Source of the DNA: Shinella daejeonensis
Lineage (GTDB): Bacteria > Pseudomonadota > Alphaproteobacteria > Rhizobiales > Rhizobiaceae
Reading direction: 5' to 3'
Assembly: GCF_024281235.1 (NCBI RefSeq)
Contig: NZ_JAHWXY010000003.1
Location: 310,001 to 374,000 of the forward strand
DNA length: 64,000 bases
The notes under the pieces were generated by a model. That model was not told where the DNA came from. It saw only the letters and a list, made by a program, of their open reading frames with translations, and did not search any database. This document shows, piece after piece, positions 9,100 to 18,742 of this stretch. Every line of letters starts with the position of its first letter. Position 1 is the stretch's first letter. The position numbers were made by a program, and so were the translations under genes.

Positions 9100-9795
9100 C
9101 TAAGGCGCGGATTCCTCGCCATCCACCATCTCGCCGAGAACTTCCTGCGCGAGCCGGCGGGTGATGCGGCTGCCGCGGGCAAGCGCCAGCCGGTCGAGCC
9201 GCTCCACCAGCGTCTGCGCCGCCTCCATCGAGCGCTCCATACGCGCAACCATATAGGCGACCAGCCGATCGTCCACCTGGAGCTGCCGGTCGGAGAACAG
9301 CTTCACGATCACCTGCGACAGCAACCCGTCGTCCGGCTCGCCGATTTCCGCCACCGTCGCGGCCTTGAGGCGCGAGCGCAGGTCCGGCAGGTCGACCGGC
9401 CAGGACATCGGCCAGAGCCGGCCGGTGAGCAGCATGGTGTGACCGTTCTGGCGGATATTGTTGATCATGTGGAAAAGCGTGTGGTCGTCGAAACCGTCGC
9501 GATCGGCGTCCTCGACCAGCACCGGCCCGCGCGCCGCCGCCTCCTCGGCGCCGACGCCCGGGCGCGCCGTCACCAGCGCGGCGGTCGACCTTTCCCGCCA
9601 GACGGCGGCGATATGCGACTTTCCCGACCCCGCGGGACCGGCGATCACCGCGACCGGCGACGGCCAGTGCGGCCAGGCGTCGACCAGCGACACCGCGGCG
9701 TTGACCGGTCCGGCGACCAGAAGGTCGTCACGCCCCGTCGCGGGGTCGTGCCCGAAGGCCAGCGGCAACTGTTCGGCGGACTTGCGCGATGTCAT
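9100..9795 (-). CDS. hdaA: HdaA, DnaA-related regulatory inactivator
   Basis: The 231-residue DnaA-like AAA+ protein lacks the DNA-binding domain IV. The N-terminal QLPLAF (9-14) is the beta-clamp binding motif of Hda/HdaA proteins. A P-loop-like GPAGSGKS follows at 53-60. Hda proteins bind the sliding clamp and stimulate ATP hydrolysis by DnaA, so limiting re-initiation of replication. It lies 31 bp after the perM-type gene on the same strand, the usual rhizobial arrangement, and upstream of ppk. Confidence 0.92.
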   Translation of the reverse strand: MTSRKSAEQLPLAFGHDPATGRDDLLVAGPVNAAVSLVDAWPHWPSPVAVIAGPAGSGKSHIAAVWRERSTAALVTARPGVGAEEAAARGPVLVEDADRDGFDDHTLFHMINNIRQNGHTMLLTGRLWPMSWPVDLPDLRSRLKAATVAEIGEPDDGLLSQVIVKLFSDRQLQVDDRLVAYMVARMERSMEAAQTLVERLDRLALARGSRITRRLAQEVLGEMVDGEESAP

Positions 9796-9826
9796 TGAAC
9801 TCTACTCGTGGTCTTCACGGATCGCC

Positions 9827-10963
9827 TCACGCATCGCCATCGTCGCGCGGGGCGGGCCGACCCCGAAGAAGCGGCCCGGCCTGGCTGTGGCCATGATAGA
9901 GATCGCTGTCAAGGTATCGCTCCACCCCGAAGCGGACAAGCACGCCGACGGCCGCCGCCGCCGGCACCGCGACCAGCAGCCCGACGAAGCCGAAGAGCGC
10001 GCCGAAGGCGAACAGCGCGAACATCAGCCAGACCGGATGCAGGCCGACCCGGGAGCCGACCAGTTTCGGCTGGAGGATGTTGCCCTCCAGGAACTGCCCG
10101 GCGAAGAAGATGGCGACGACGATGCCGATGGAGATGTAATCGGGCCAGAACTGCACGACCGCGACGCCGATCGACAACAGCAGGCCGACCAGCGACCCGA
10201 CATAGGGGATGAAACTGATGAGGCCGGCGAAAAGGCCGATCAGCAGGCCGAAGTTGAGCCCCGCGAAAGACAGGCTCACGCCGTAGAACAGCCCGAGGAT
10301 GATACAGATCGACCCCTGCCCGCGCACGAAGCCGGCAATGGCGTCGTTTATCTCGCGCGCAAGGCGCCGCACGGTGTCGAGGTGGTCCCGCGGGATCATG
10401 TCGTCGACCCGCAGCACCATCCGGTCCCAGTCGAGCAGCATGTAGAAGGCGACGACCGGCGTGATGACGAGCAGGGAGGCGACATTGACCAGCGCCATGC
10501 CCGAATTCCAGATCTGCTTGAGCAGCGTGCCGAGGAAGCCCGCCCCTTCGCCGAGGATGGTCGAAAAGCTCTGCTTGATCGTGTCCATCTGGCCGCTGAT
10601 CCAGCCCGGAAGCAGCGACGGGTCGAAACTGGTGACGAGCTGCTGCAACTGGGTGATGTAACCCGGCAGGTTGGCGAAAAAATCCGCCGCCTGCGTCGCC
10701 AGAAGCGGGATGACGATCATCAGCGACAGGGCGAAGACCACGAGGAATGCGAACAGGATGAACACCGTCGCCATGGTGCGGCTGAGGCCCAGCCGTTCCA
10801 GCCGGTCGGCCACCGGATCGAGGAAATAGGCCAGCGCCAGCCCCGCGATGAACGGCAGCAGGATGTTGCTGAAAACGAACAGGAAAAGGATGAAGGCCGT
10901 AAGCGCCAGCAGCCAGAAGACGATCTGCCGCTTCAGCCCCGCGCCGCTGACGTAACCTGTCAT
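9827..10963 (-). CDS. AI-2E family (PerM-like) membrane transporter
   Basis: This is a 378-residue polytopic inner-membrane protein with about eight hydrophobic spans and the family signatures [13 protein letters not shown] near the N-terminus and [17 protein letters not shown] toward the C-terminus. The AI-2E/PerM family exports or takes up varied small molecules; no specific substrate is implied. ATG at 10963 (upstream GACGGGAAAAATCGC) is preferred, because longer in-frame starts at 11008 and 11176 add a basic, non-conserved leader and the longest would overlap purM. It diverges from purM across about 210 bp and is transcribed toward hdaA. Confidence 0.88.
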   Translation of the reverse strand: MTGYVSGAGLKRQIVFWLLALTAFILFLFVFSNILLPFIAGLALAYFLDPVADRLERLGLSRTMATVFILFAFLVVFALSLMIVIPLLATQAADFFANLPGYITQLQQLVTSFDPSLLPGWISGQMDTIKQSFSTILGEGAGFLGTLLKQIWNSGMALVNVASLLVITPVVAFYMLLDWDRMVLRVDDMIPRDHLDTVRRLAREINDAIAGFVRGQGSICIILGLFYGVSLSFAGLNFGLLIGLFAGLISFIPYVGSLVGLLLSIGVAVVQFWPDYISIGIVVAIFFAGQFLEGNILQPKLVGSRVGLHPVWLMFALFAFGALFGFVGLLVAVPAAAAVGVLVRFGVERYLDSDLYHGHSQAGPLLRGRPAPRDDGDA

Positions 10964-11174
10964 GCGATTTTTCCCGTCTTCCGGCCCGGCCGGTCCGTCG
11001 CTCGTCATCCGCAGGAGATATGACGGGGGACGGGACGGGTCAAGGCTGCGCGGCCGGGCGGTTACGGACAGCGGGCAAATCGGTGAAAAAATCCCGGGTT
11101 TCCCGGCATTGCGCTTGCGCTTGCGGCCCCGGCGTGCCAATCGGGCGCGGACAATCCGGAGCGGAGATGCGATC

Positions 11175-12248
11175 ATGAGCCAGTCTGACGGGAACGGCCT
11201 GACCTATAGCCAAGCAGGCGTCGACATCGACGCGGGCAACCTGATGGTCGAGAAGATCAAGCCCGCCGTCCGTTCCACGCGCCGGCCGGGCGCCGATGGC
11301 GAGATCGGCGGTTTCGGCGGCCTGTTCGACCTTCGCGCCGCCGGCTTCACCGATCCGGTGCTGGTCGCCGCCAACGACGGCGTCGGCACCAAGCTGAAGA
11401 TCGCCATCGACGCCGACCGCCATGATACCGTCGGCATCGATCTCGTCGCCATGTGCGTCAACGACCTCGTGGTGCAGGGCGCCGAGCCGCTGTTCTTCCT
11501 CGACTATTTTGCGACCGGCAAGCTCGATCCCGAACAGGGCGCGGCCATCGTCGAGGGGATCGCGGAAGGCTGCCGACAGGCCGGCGCGGCGCTGATCGGC
11601 GGCGAGACGGCGGAAATGCCCGGCATGTATGCCGGCGGCGATTACGATCTTGCCGGTTTCGCGGTGGGTGCGGCCGAACGCGGCCGCCTGCTTCCCTCCG
11701 GCGATCTCGTCGAGGGCGACGTGATCCTCGGCCTCGCCTCCTCCGGCGTTCATTCCAACGGCTATTCGCTGGTGCGCAGGATCGTCGCGCTCTCCGGCCT
11801 CGGCTGGGACGCGCCGGCGCCGTTCGAGCCGCAAAAGAGCCTCGGCGAAGCGCTGCTGACGCCGACACGGATCTATGTGAAGCCGCTTCTCAAGGCGATC
11901 CGCGAGACGGGTGCGATCAAGGCGCTGGCGCATATCACCGGCGGCGGCTTCCCGGAAAACATTCCGCGCGTGCTGCCGAAGCATCTGGCGGCCGAAATCG
12001 ACCTTGCCGCGGTAAAGCCGCCGGCCGTCTTCTCCTGGCTTGCCCGCACCGGCGGCGTCGAGGCGACGGAAATGCTGCGCACCTTCAATTGCGGCGTCGG
12101 CATGATCGCCGTCGTGCCGGCCGACAAGGTCGACACGGTCTGCGCCGTCCTTGCGGACGAAGGCGAGCGCGTCTTCCGTCTCGGCCGCATCGTCGCGCGC
12201 GCGCAAAGCGATGCCGGCACCCTCTACAAGGGCAGCCTCGCCCTATGA
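11175..12248 (+). CDS. purM: Phosphoribosylformylglycinamidine cyclo-ligase (AIR synthetase)
   Basis: This is a 357-residue enzyme of purine synthesis that closes the imidazole ring of AIR using ATP. Family features are clear: the [13 protein letters not shown]-terminus, [21 protein letters not shown] and the [13 protein letters not shown] segment. ATG at 11175 has GGAG 8 nt upstream and gives the family-typical N-terminus. The stop codon overlaps the purN start (ATGA), so the two steps are translationally coupled. The upstream 210 bp is shared with the divergent transporter gene. Confidence 0.97.
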   Translation: MSQSDGNGLTYSQAGVDIDAGNLMVEKIKPAVRSTRRPGADGEIGGFGGLFDLRAAGFTDPVLVAANDGVGTKLKIAIDADRHDTVGIDLVAMCVNDLVVQGAEPLFFLDYFATGKLDPEQGAAIVEGIAEGCRQAGAALIGGETAEMPGMYAGGDYDLAGFAVGAAERGRLLPSGDLVEGDVILGLASSGVHSNGYSLVRRIVALSGLGWDAPAPFEPQKSLGEALLTPTRIYVKPLLKAIRETGAIKALAHITGGGFPENIPRVLPKHLAAEIDLAAVKPPAVFSWLARTGGVEATEMLRTFNCGVGMIAVVPADKVDTVCAVLADEGERVFRLGRIVARAQSDAGTLYKGSLAL

Positions 12249-12931
12249 GCGGAGCAGCGCGCAAGCGGGTCGTCGTCTTCATCTCCGGCGGCGGATCCAA
12301 CATGCTGACGCTGGCCGGGGCTGCCGCCGCGCCGGACTATCCGGCGGAAATCGTCGCGGTCTTCTCCGACAGAGCCGATGCCGGCGGGCTTGCGAAGGCC
12401 GAAGCCCTCGGCATTCCGACCCGTGTCTTCGCGCGCCGGAATTTCGTCAGCAAGGAAGCCCATGAGGCGGCAATCGTCGAGGCGCTTTCCGACTTTTCGC
12501 CGGACCTCATCTGCCTTGCCGGCTACATGCGGCTGCTCAGCGCAACCTTCATCCGCCCTTACGAGGGCCGCATCCTCAATATCCACCCCTCGCTGCTGCC
12601 GCTGTTTCCCGGCCTCCACACCCACCAGCGCGCCATCGACGCCGGCATGCGGATCGCCGGCTGCACCGTGCATTTCGTGACGGAAGGCATGGACGAAGGG
12701 CCGGCCATCGTGCAGGCAGCCGTGCCGATCCTGCCCGCCGATACCGCCGATACGCTCGCCTTGCGGGTGCTTGCGGTCGAGCATCGCAGCTATCCGCTGG
12801 CGCTCGATCTGGTCGCCGGCGGCAAGGTGCGGATGCAGGAGGGCAAGGCGATTTTCGCGACACCCCTGCCGATCGCCGACGGCGCGCGATTGATCTCGCC
12901 CGAAATCCTCACGCCGGACCGGCCGGCATAA
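12245..12931 (+). CDS. purN: Phosphoribosylglycinamide formyltransferase
   Basis: The 228-residue GAR transformylase uses 10-formyl-tetrahydrofolate. The substrate loop GGGSN (15-19) and catalytic residues N112, H114 (in [12 protein letters not shown]) and D150 (EGMDEGPA) match the family. The start overlaps the purM stop by 4 bp. Its last 23 bp overlap the 3' end of the convergent NUDIX gene, so no terminator fits between them. Confidence 0.96.
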   Translation: MSGAARKRVVVFISGGGSNMLTLAGAAAAPDYPAEIVAVFSDRADAGGLAKAEALGIPTRVFARRNFVSKEAHEAAIVEALSDFSPDLICLAGYMRLLSATFIRPYEGRILNIHPSLLPLFPGLHTHQRAIDAGMRIAGCTVHFVTEGMDEGPAIVQAAVPILPADTADTLALRVLAVEHRSYPLALDLVAGGKVRMQEGKAIFATPLPIADGARLISPEILTPDRPA

Positions 12932-13517
12932 GACCGGCGCGCTCGAGCATCAGCCATTGCAGCAGCAGGATCGTCTTGGCGTCGACGATACCGCCGGAGG
13001 CAATCAGGGCGCAGGCCTCGTCGACCGGCATTTCGACGATTTCGATATCCTCACCCTCGCCTTCCACGCCCCCGCCCGCTCCGTCCGGCCGGCCGGCATC
13101 GACCGTCGCCACGAAGCAGCTCACCCGCTCGGTGAGCGTGCCCGGACTGACATAGGTGTCGAACAGGAAGCGGACGCCGGAAACGGCATAGCCGGTCTCC
13201 TCCATCGCCTCGCGGCTCACCGCCGCCTCCGGGCTGTCGCCATCGAGCAGTCCCGCCGGAACCTCGAGCAGATAACCGTCCGGATGGCCGCCGAGGAACG
13301 CGCCGGGGCGGAACTGGCGCACCAGCACCACCGACCGGCGGGCCGGATCGACCAGGAGAACGGCCGCGGCGTGGCCGTGATCGTGCACCTCCCGGTCGAG
13401 ACGCTCGATACGGCCGTCCGCGCGCCTCTGTTCCAGCACCAGCGTCTGGAGATGGATGAAGCGCTTCCAGACCGTCTTGCGGTCGAGGATGCGGATCGTG
13501 GAGGATGTCTCGGCCAT
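12909..13517 (-). CDS. NUDIX hydrolase (ADP-ribose/nucleotide-sugar pyrophosphatase type)
   Basis: The 202-residue product carries a NUDIX-like segment (GLLDGDSPEAAVSREAMEET). The REAMEETGY half is canonical, but the leading part is one residue short of the usual spacing and has Asp where Glu is expected. The N-terminal architecture and VPAGLLDG context resemble ADP-ribose or nucleoside-diphosphate-sugar pyrophosphatases. ATG at 13517 (AGGAAC upstream) is chosen over an earlier in-frame start at 13595, which would run into the preceding gene. It follows the molybdopterin oxidoreductase by 28 bp and is probably in its transcript. Its 3' end overlaps purN. Confidence 0.85.
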   Translation of the reverse strand: MAETSSTIRILDRKTVWKRFIHLQTLVLEQRRADGRIERLDREVHDHGHAAAVLLVDPARRSVVLVRQFRPGAFLGGHPDGYLLEVPAGLLDGDSPEAAVSREAMEETGYAVSGVRFLFDTYVSPGTLTERVSCFVATVDAGRPDGAGGGVEGEGEDIEIVEMPVDEACALIASGGIVDAKTILLLQWLMLERAGLMPAGPA

Positions 13518-13545
13518 GATGGAAGTTCCTGCCTGTGACGCGGCG

Positions 13546-15660
13546 TCAGCCCTTGCGGAGCCAGACGCGATTGTCGTGAAAGGCCGCCCCGCCATAGGGC
13601 GCGATCGGGTCGGCCCCGGTCAGCACATTGATGCCCTCGCCGTCGAGATGGGCGTCGTTCGGCCAGACCCCTTCGGCGATGAGGACGCCGGCTTTCGCCG
13701 CATCCGTGACCTTCGCATGCAGGCGGATATCGCCGCGCCCGTTGCCGAGGCGCACGATCTCGCCGTCATCGACGCCGCAGGCGGCGGCGTCCTCGGGATG
13801 GATCATCACCTCCGGCCGGCCTTCCCGCTGGCGCGAGCCCCGGGTTTCCGTGAAGGACGAATTGAGGAAGTTGCGGGCGGGCGATGTCGCCAGCCGGAAC
13901 GGATGGTCCGCGTCAGCAGTCTCGATCACCGCCACATAGTCGGGAAAGACCGGCAGGGCCGCGTGGGGACCAAACGCGCCGAGCGGTTTCGGCGGCTTGT
14001 TGGGCGCGGGCGTATTGGTCCAGTCCGGGCGGAAGCGGAACCGGCCGTCCGGAAAACCGAACCCCTTCAGGAAATGCGCCGTCTCGAAATCCGGCTGGCA
14101 GTCGATCCACTTCTCTTGCCTCAGGCCGTCGAAGTCGATCTCGTAGAACGGCAGCATACGGGTGATATGCTCGCGCTCCGTCAGCCCGAATCCCGGCAGG
14201 TGGCCGACGCCCAGCCGGCGCGCAAGCTCCTCGATGACGAAGAGATTGCTGCGCACGAGCGGCGGCGGCTCGACCAGCCGGGGGCCGAGAACGATGTGCT
14301 GCTGCCCGCCGCCGCGATAGATGTCGTCATGTTCCACGAACATCGTGGCCGGCAGGACGATATCGGCAAGCTTCGCCGTATCGGTCATGAAATGCTCGTG
14401 GACGGCGACGAACAGGTCGTCGCGCAGGAAGCCCCTTTTCACCAGCCGCTGCTCGGGCGCGACATTGGCCGGATTGGTATTCTGGATCAGCATGGCGGTG
14501 ACCGGGCCGCGATGGCGCAGGGCAACGGCGTCGCCGGTCAGCACCCGGCCGATCTGCGACTGGTCGAGCATGCGGATATCGGGATCGGCGAGCGTTTCGC
14601 CGGTCAGTTCGCTCTTGCGCAGGCGGAAGATATCCGAATTGCTGTGGAACGCCCCGCCGCCTTCATATTGCCACGAGCCGAGCACGGTCGGGACGCAGAG
14701 CGCCGCATGCATGGAGACGGCGCCGTTACGTCCGCGCGTGAACCCGTAGCCGAGGCGGAAGAAGCTGCGCTTCGTGCGCCCGACCAGCGCCGCGAAGGCC
14801 TCGATCTCCGCGATGGAAAGCCCGGTGATCTCCGCCGCCCAGGCGGGGTCGCGCGTCGCCAGATGCGCTTCGAGCCCGGCCGGATCGTCGGTGAAGGCCG
14901 CCATATAGGCGCGGTCGGCATGGCCGTCGCGGAAGGCGACATGCATGGCGGCGCAGGCAAGGGCCGCATCCGTGCCGGGCCGCAGCTTCAGGGCCATGTC
15001 GGCCTGCTTCATGGTCGGGTTGTCATAGACGTCGACGACGACGATCTTCGCGCCCCGCTCCTTGCGCGCCCGGATCGCGTGGGTCATCACGTTGACCTGG
15101 GTCGAGACCGGATTGGTGCCCCAGATGACGATACAGTCCGATTTCGCCATTTCGCGCGGGTCGGAGCCGCGCAGCGTCCCGGCCCCCATGGTATAGCCGG
15201 TCCAGGCTGTATTGGTGCAGATCGAGCCGAAGAAGCCGGAATAGCGCCGCGCATGGCGCAGGCGATCGATGGAATCGCGCTGCACCAGCCCCATCGTGCC
15301 GGCGTAGTAATAGGGCCAGACCGCCTCGCTGCCATGGGCCTGCTCGGCCCGGACGAAGGCCTCGGCGATGGCGTCGAGCGCCGCCTCCCAGGAAATCTCG
15401 CCCCAGCCTCCCTCGCCCTTGCCGCCCCGGCGCACCCGCGGCTTGAGAAGCCGGGCGGGATGATAGAGCCGCTCGGCGTAGCGGGCGACCTTGGCGCAGA
15501 CGACGCCCGAGGTGTAGCTGTTTTCCGGATCGCCCTTCACCCGGCCGATCCGTCCGTCCGCATCGATCTCGATATCCAGCGCGCAGGTGGAGGGGCAATC
15601 ATGCGGACAGGCCGAATGGCCGATCCGGGCTTTTGCGGGATTCGGGGTCGCAACGTTCAT
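13546..15660 (-). CDS. Molybdopterin-dependent oxidoreductase with [4Fe-4S] site
   Basis: The 704-residue protein of the DMSO-reductase superfamily has an N-terminal Cx3Cx3Cx28C cluster motif beginning CPHDCPSTC, a central molybdopterin-guanine-dinucleotide fold (IVIWGTNPVSTQVN, VVVDVYDNPT) and the C-terminal dinucleotide-binding domain (SPARNFLNSSF, DAAACGVDDGEIVRL). There is no Tat or Sec signal, so it is probably cytoplasmic. No partner subunit or quinol/cytochrome protein lies beside it, and the substrate is not evident. ATG at 15660 puts the Cys motif about 18 residues in; an earlier start at 15750 would overlap rlmJ. It diverges from rlmJ across 88 bp and leads into the NUDIX gene. Confidence 0.88.
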   Translation of the reverse strand: MNVATPNPAKARIGHSACPHDCPSTCALDIEIDADGRIGRVKGDPENSYTSGVVCAKVARYAERLYHPARLLKPRVRRGGKGEGGWGEISWEAALDAIAEAFVRAEQAHGSEAVWPYYYAGTMGLVQRDSIDRLRHARRYSGFFGSICTNTAWTGYTMGAGTLRGSDPREMAKSDCIVIWGTNPVSTQVNVMTHAIRARKERGAKIVVVDVYDNPTMKQADMALKLRPGTDAALACAAMHVAFRDGHADRAYMAAFTDDPAGLEAHLATRDPAWAAEITGLSIAEIEAFAALVGRTKRSFFRLGYGFTRGRNGAVSMHAALCVPTVLGSWQYEGGGAFHSNSDIFRLRKSELTGETLADPDIRMLDQSQIGRVLTGDAVALRHRGPVTAMLIQNTNPANVAPEQRLVKRGFLRDDLFVAVHEHFMTDTAKLADIVLPATMFVEHDDIYRGGGQQHIVLGPRLVEPPPLVRSNLFVIEELARRLGVGHLPGFGLTEREHITRMLPFYEIDFDGLRQEKWIDCQPDFETAHFLKGFGFPDGRFRFRPDWTNTPAPNKPPKPLGAFGPHAALPVFPDYVAVIETADADHPFRLATSPARNFLNSSFTETRGSRQREGRPEVMIHPEDAAACGVDDGEIVRLGNGRGDIRLHAKVTDAAKAGVLIAEGVWPNDAHLDGEGINVLTGADPIAPYGGAAFHDNRVWLRKG

Positions 15661-15748
15661 GGGTTTTCTATATGGCAGTGCGCAAGCGGCCAAAAGCCCT
15701 ATATTGCCGCCACGGCGGGAATCGATCGCCGGCCAGAGCGGAGAAGGC

Positions 15749-16609
15749 ATGAACTATCGCCACATCTATCACGCCGGCAATTTTGCCGACGTCCTCAAGC
15801 ACGCCGTCTTCGCCCGCCTGATCACCTATATGCAGGGCAAGGACAAGGCGTTCCGCGTCCTCGACACCCATGCCGGCACCGGCCTCTACGACCTTTCCAG
15901 CGAAGAGGCGCAGAAGACCGGCGAATGGCGCGAGGGGATCGGCCGTCTTCTTGACGGCGACATGCCGGCCGATGCCGCCGCCCTGCTTGCACCTTATCTC
16001 GAAGCGGTTCGCACACTGAATCCGCAAGGCGGCCTAACCTATTATCCGGGCTCGCCAAAACTGGCGCGCCTGCTCTTTCGCCCGCAGGACCGGCTGTCGG
16101 CGATGGAACTGCACCCGGATGACCACGAGACGCTGCGGCGGCTGTTCGACGGCGACTTCCAGAGCCGGGTGACCCAACTCGACGGCTGGCTGGCGCTCGG
16201 CGCGCATCTGCCGCCCAAGGAGAAGCGCGGCATCGTTCTCGTCGATCCGCCCTTCGAGATCGAGGGTGAATTCGAGCGGCTGGCCGAGGGGCTGGAAAAG
16301 GCCTGGCGCCGCTTTTCCGGCGGCGTCTACTGCCTGTGGTATCCGCTGAAGAAAGGCGCGCCCGTCTCTGCTTTCCACAAGGCGCTGAAGCAGACGGGCA
16401 TCCCCAAGATCCTCTGCGCGGAGCTTTCCGTGCGAAGCGATCGCCACACGACGGGACTTGCCGGCTCGGGCCTGATCGTGGTCAATCCGCCCTATACGCT
16501 GAAGGCGGACCTCGACACGCTGCTTCCCTTCCTCAAGGGACGGCTGGCGCAGGATCGCTTCGCCTCGGCGCGCGCCTTCTGGATCGCCACCGAAGACAAG
16601 GCCGCCTGA
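15749..16609 (+). CDS. rlmJ: 23S rRNA (adenine2030-N6)-methyltransferase
   Basis: This 286-residue S-adenosylmethionine-dependent methyltransferase modifies A2030 of 23S rRNA. The N-terminal HAGNFADVLKH and the catalytic DPPFE (166-170) are typical of RlmJ (YhiR). ATG at 15749 is preceded by GGAGAAGG. It is the first gene of a plus-strand series with the RNase T2 and GST genes, separated by 46 and 65 bp. Confidence 0.95.
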   Translation: MNYRHIYHAGNFADVLKHAVFARLITYMQGKDKAFRVLDTHAGTGLYDLSSEEAQKTGEWREGIGRLLDGDMPADAAALLAPYLEAVRTLNPQGGLTYYPGSPKLARLLFRPQDRLSAMELHPDDHETLRRLFDGDFQSRVTQLDGWLALGAHLPPKEKRGIVLVDPPFEIEGEFERLAEGLEKAWRRFSGGVYCLWYPLKKGAPVSAFHKALKQTGIPKILCAELSVRSDRHTTGLAGSGLIVVNPPYTLKADLDTLLPFLKGRLAQDRFASARAFWIATEDKAA

Positions 16610-16655
16610 TCCTTCGCAGCCCCGTCCGGGCAACGAAGGGCCACCGGAGAAGACC

Positions 16656-17390
16656 ATGACGCGACATTCCCCTCTTCCGGCAATCCGCAAGCTGGCCATT
16701 GCCGGCTTTTCGGCCCTCGCGCTGCTGGCGGCAGCCGGCTGCGAGGAGAAGACGCCCACGGGCAGCCGCAGCACGACAGGCAGCATCTCGTCGGAAAACG
16801 CCGCCCCCGTTCCGGCCGGCAGCGGCTTCGATTTCTACGTGTTGTCGCTGTCGTGGTCGCCCAGCTGGTGCGCGGAAAACGATCCCGGCGGCGACGGCGC
16901 CCAATGCCGGCGCGGCGCCGGCCACGGTTTCATCGTGCACGGGCTCTGGCCGCAGTACGAGCGCGGCTATCCGGAATTCTGCCCCTCCCGCCAGCCGGAG
17001 CGCGTTCCCGCCGACCTCGGCCGCGCCTATCTCGACATCATCCCGTCGATGGGGCTCATCGGCCATCAATGGCGCAAGCATGGAAGCTGTTCGGGTCTTG
17101 GCCAGAAGGATTATTTCCAGACCGTGCGCCGGGCCTATGAAGGGATTTCCATTCCCGCCGGGCTGGCGCAGCCGCGCAATCCGCGCCGGATCAGCGCGGA
17201 GGCGGTGGAGCAGGCCTTCATCGCCGCCAACCCCGGGCTGTCCCGGCAGGGCATCGCCGTCACCTGCGAGGCCGGCCGGCTGGCGGAAGTCCGCATCTGC
17301 CTCACCGCCGGCCTGTCCTTCCGGCCCTGCGCCGAAGTCGACCGCGCCGCCTGCCGCGCAAAGGAGATCGGGCAGCCACCCGTCCAGTGA
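16656..17390 (+). CDS. RNase T2-family ribonuclease, lipoprotein
   Basis: The 244-residue protein has a lipoprotein signal with lipobox LLAAAGC (Cys29), so the mature enzyme is probably membrane-anchored in the periplasm. CAS I is HGFIVHGLWPQ (catalytic His95) and CAS II is HQWRKHGSC (His142). In CAS II the residue after the first His is Gln, where T2 enzymes usually have Glu. This is a conservative loss of one catalytic group, so activity may be reduced. Cysteines suited to disulfides are present. It could serve RNA scavenging in the periplasm. No inhibitor gene is adjacent. Confidence 0.88.
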   Translation: MTRHSPLPAIRKLAIAGFSALALLAAAGCEEKTPTGSRSTTGSISSENAAPVPAGSGFDFYVLSLSWSPSWCAENDPGGDGAQCRRGAGHGFIVHGLWPQYERGYPEFCPSRQPERVPADLGRAYLDIIPSMGLIGHQWRKHGSCSGLGQKDYFQTVRRAYEGISIPAGLAQPRNPRRISAEAVEQAFIAANPGLSRQGIAVTCEAGRLAEVRICLTAGLSFRPCAEVDRAACRAKEIGQPPVQ

Positions 17391-17455
17391 CGTTCCGGCA
17401 GGACAAGGCCGGCCCCTCAACGCCAGACACCATCAAGGAACAGGAGCTATCCGAC

Positions 17456-18046
17456 ATGAAGATCTTCTACGCCGACGCCTCCCCCTATTCCGTAAAGGTC
17501 CGCATGGCGGCCCATTATGCGGGCCTTGCGGCCGAGAGCATACCGACCGACACGGCCAGCGATCCCGCCGGGCTTCTGGCCGCCAATCCGCTCGGCAAGA
17601 TCCCGACGCTCGTGACCGACGACGGGCTCGCCGTCTACGACAGCCGCGCCATCATGCATTACATGGACCGCCAGACGCGGGGCGCGCTCTATCCGCGCAA
17701 TGCGGCGAAGCGCACGGAAGTCGACATCCTGGAGGCGACGGCCGACGGGGTCTGCGACTGCCTGCTCTCCATCGTCTACGAGCGCCGCCTGCGGCCGGAA
17801 GAAAAAGTGCATCAGCCGTGGATCGACCGCCAGTGGGCGAAGGTGGAGCGCGCGCTCGACCATCTGGAGGCCAATATGCCCCGCCTCGGCAGGAAGCCCC
17901 ATGCCGGTCATTTCGCGCTGGCGGCGATGCTGCGCTATATCGAGCTGCGCTTTCCCGGCCAGTGGCAACGCGGCCGCCCGAAGCTGAAACGCTTCCCCGG
18001 CCGTTTCGAAACGATATTCCCGGACTATGCGCTGTTCAGGGACTGA
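17456..18046 (+). CDS. Glutathione S-transferase family protein
   Basis: The 196-residue protein has a thioredoxin-like N-terminal half (KIFYADASPYSVKVRMAA, then NPLGKIPTLVTDDG and YDSRAIMHYMD for the glutathione gamma-glutamyl contact) and an all-helical C-terminal half. It is a bacterial theta/beta-like GST; the substrate is unknown. ATG at 17456 has AGGAG 10 nt upstream. The C-terminus (FETIFPDYALF) is similar to other rhizobial GSTs. It ends before a hairpin shared with the convergent outer-membrane protein gene. Confidence 0.9.
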   Translation: MKIFYADASPYSVKVRMAAHYAGLAAESIPTDTASDPAGLLAANPLGKIPTLVTDDGLAVYDSRAIMHYMDRQTRGALYPRNAAKRTEVDILEATADGVCDCLLSIVYERRLRPEEKVHQPWIDRQWAKVERALDHLEANMPRLGRKPHAGHFALAAMLRYIELRFPGQWQRGRPKLKRFPGRFETIFPDYALFRD

Positions 18047-18059
18047 CACGGAAACGCGA

Positions 18060-18083
18060 AAGGGCCGGGTTTCCCCGGCCCTT
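18060..18083. terminator. Shared terminator hairpin between GST and outer-membrane protein genes
   Basis: A 10-bp perfect stem (AAGGGCCGGG/CCCGGCCCTT) has a 4-nt TTTC loop, read as GAAA on the minus strand. It lies between convergent stop codons. The plus-strand flank CCTAAAG offers only a weak U tract. Confidence 0.7.
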
Positions 18084-18106
18084 CCTAAAGCTTGCAGGCG
18101 ATCGGC

Positions 18107-18742
18107 TCAGAACTTGACGCCGAGGCCGAGACGGACGCTGTGGTCCTCGAAGCCGCTGGTGACGCCGGCGCCGCGGAAGTTCTTCGTGCCGTAGTCGCTG
18201 TAGCGATATTCGAGGCGGGCGGTGACATTGTCCGTGACGAAGGTCTCGGCGCCGACACCGGCCGTCCAGCCGAGAAGCGTCGCGTCGTCCTTGCCCACGG
18301 GGCTCTTGACCTCGACGCCCGAGGCGGCGATGCCGGCCGTGCCGTAGAGAAGAACCGGGTTCAGGTCGACACCGACGCGGCCACGGATCGAGCCGTTGAC
18401 GCCCTGCTGCGCCTTGAAGCCGTTGGCCGTGGCGTCGACGCCCGAGTAGTTCACGTCGGCTTCACCGCCATAGACCATCTGGCCATCCTGAATGTTGTAG
18501 CCGCCGTAGACGCCGCCGCCGAAGCCGTTGGCGTGCTTGTTGCCCTGGCGATTGAACTTGCCCTTCTGCCAGGAAGCGGTGCCGCCGAGATAGGCGCCCG
18601 ACCAGTCCTTCACGACCGGCGCGGAATAGTCCGCAGCCGGCGCTTCCGGGATGTCCATGACCGCGTCGGCGGCCTGCGCGCCCTGGAAGGCGAAGAGGGT
18701 AACGGCCGAAGCGGCCAGAGCGGTGATGATGACGTTGCGCAT
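18107..18742 (-). CDS. Outer membrane beta-barrel protein (Omp25/31-like)
   Basis: The 211-residue product has a classic Sec signal peptide (MRNVIITALAASAVTLFAF, cleavage after AQA at about 24). The mature part is a small 8-strand-type barrel: WSGAYLGGTAS at the first strand, alternating Gly-rich strands, LEYRYSDYG, and a terminal Phe in LGLGVKF as required for BAM insertion. ATG at 18742 is supported by a strong AAGGAGAA; the earlier in-frame ATG is not. It resembles Brucella/rhizobial Omp25-family proteins. The upstream region is AT-rich (see 18743-19103). Confidence 0.92.
   Translation of the reverse strand: MRNVIITALAASAVTLFAFQGAQAADAVMDIPEAPAADYSAPVVKDWSGAYLGGTASWQKGKFNRQGNKHANGFGGGVYGGYNIQDGQMVYGGEADVNYSGVDATANGFKAQQGVNGSIRGRVGVDLNPVLLYGTAGIAASGVEVKSPVGKDDATLLGWTAGVGAETFVTDNVTARLEYRYSDYGTKNFRGAGVTSGFEDHSVRLGLGVKF

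Noticed and set aside
6738-9164. 808-residue open frame on the plus strand opposite ppk
   Set aside because: It is antisense to a certain gene, has no recognisable motifs, and shows the Arg/His/Asp-rich composition typical of antisense frames in high-GC DNA.
13456-15954. 832-residue plus-strand frame opposite the Mo oxidoreductase
   Set aside because: Antisense artefact of high GC; the minus-strand gene has cluster and cofactor motifs.
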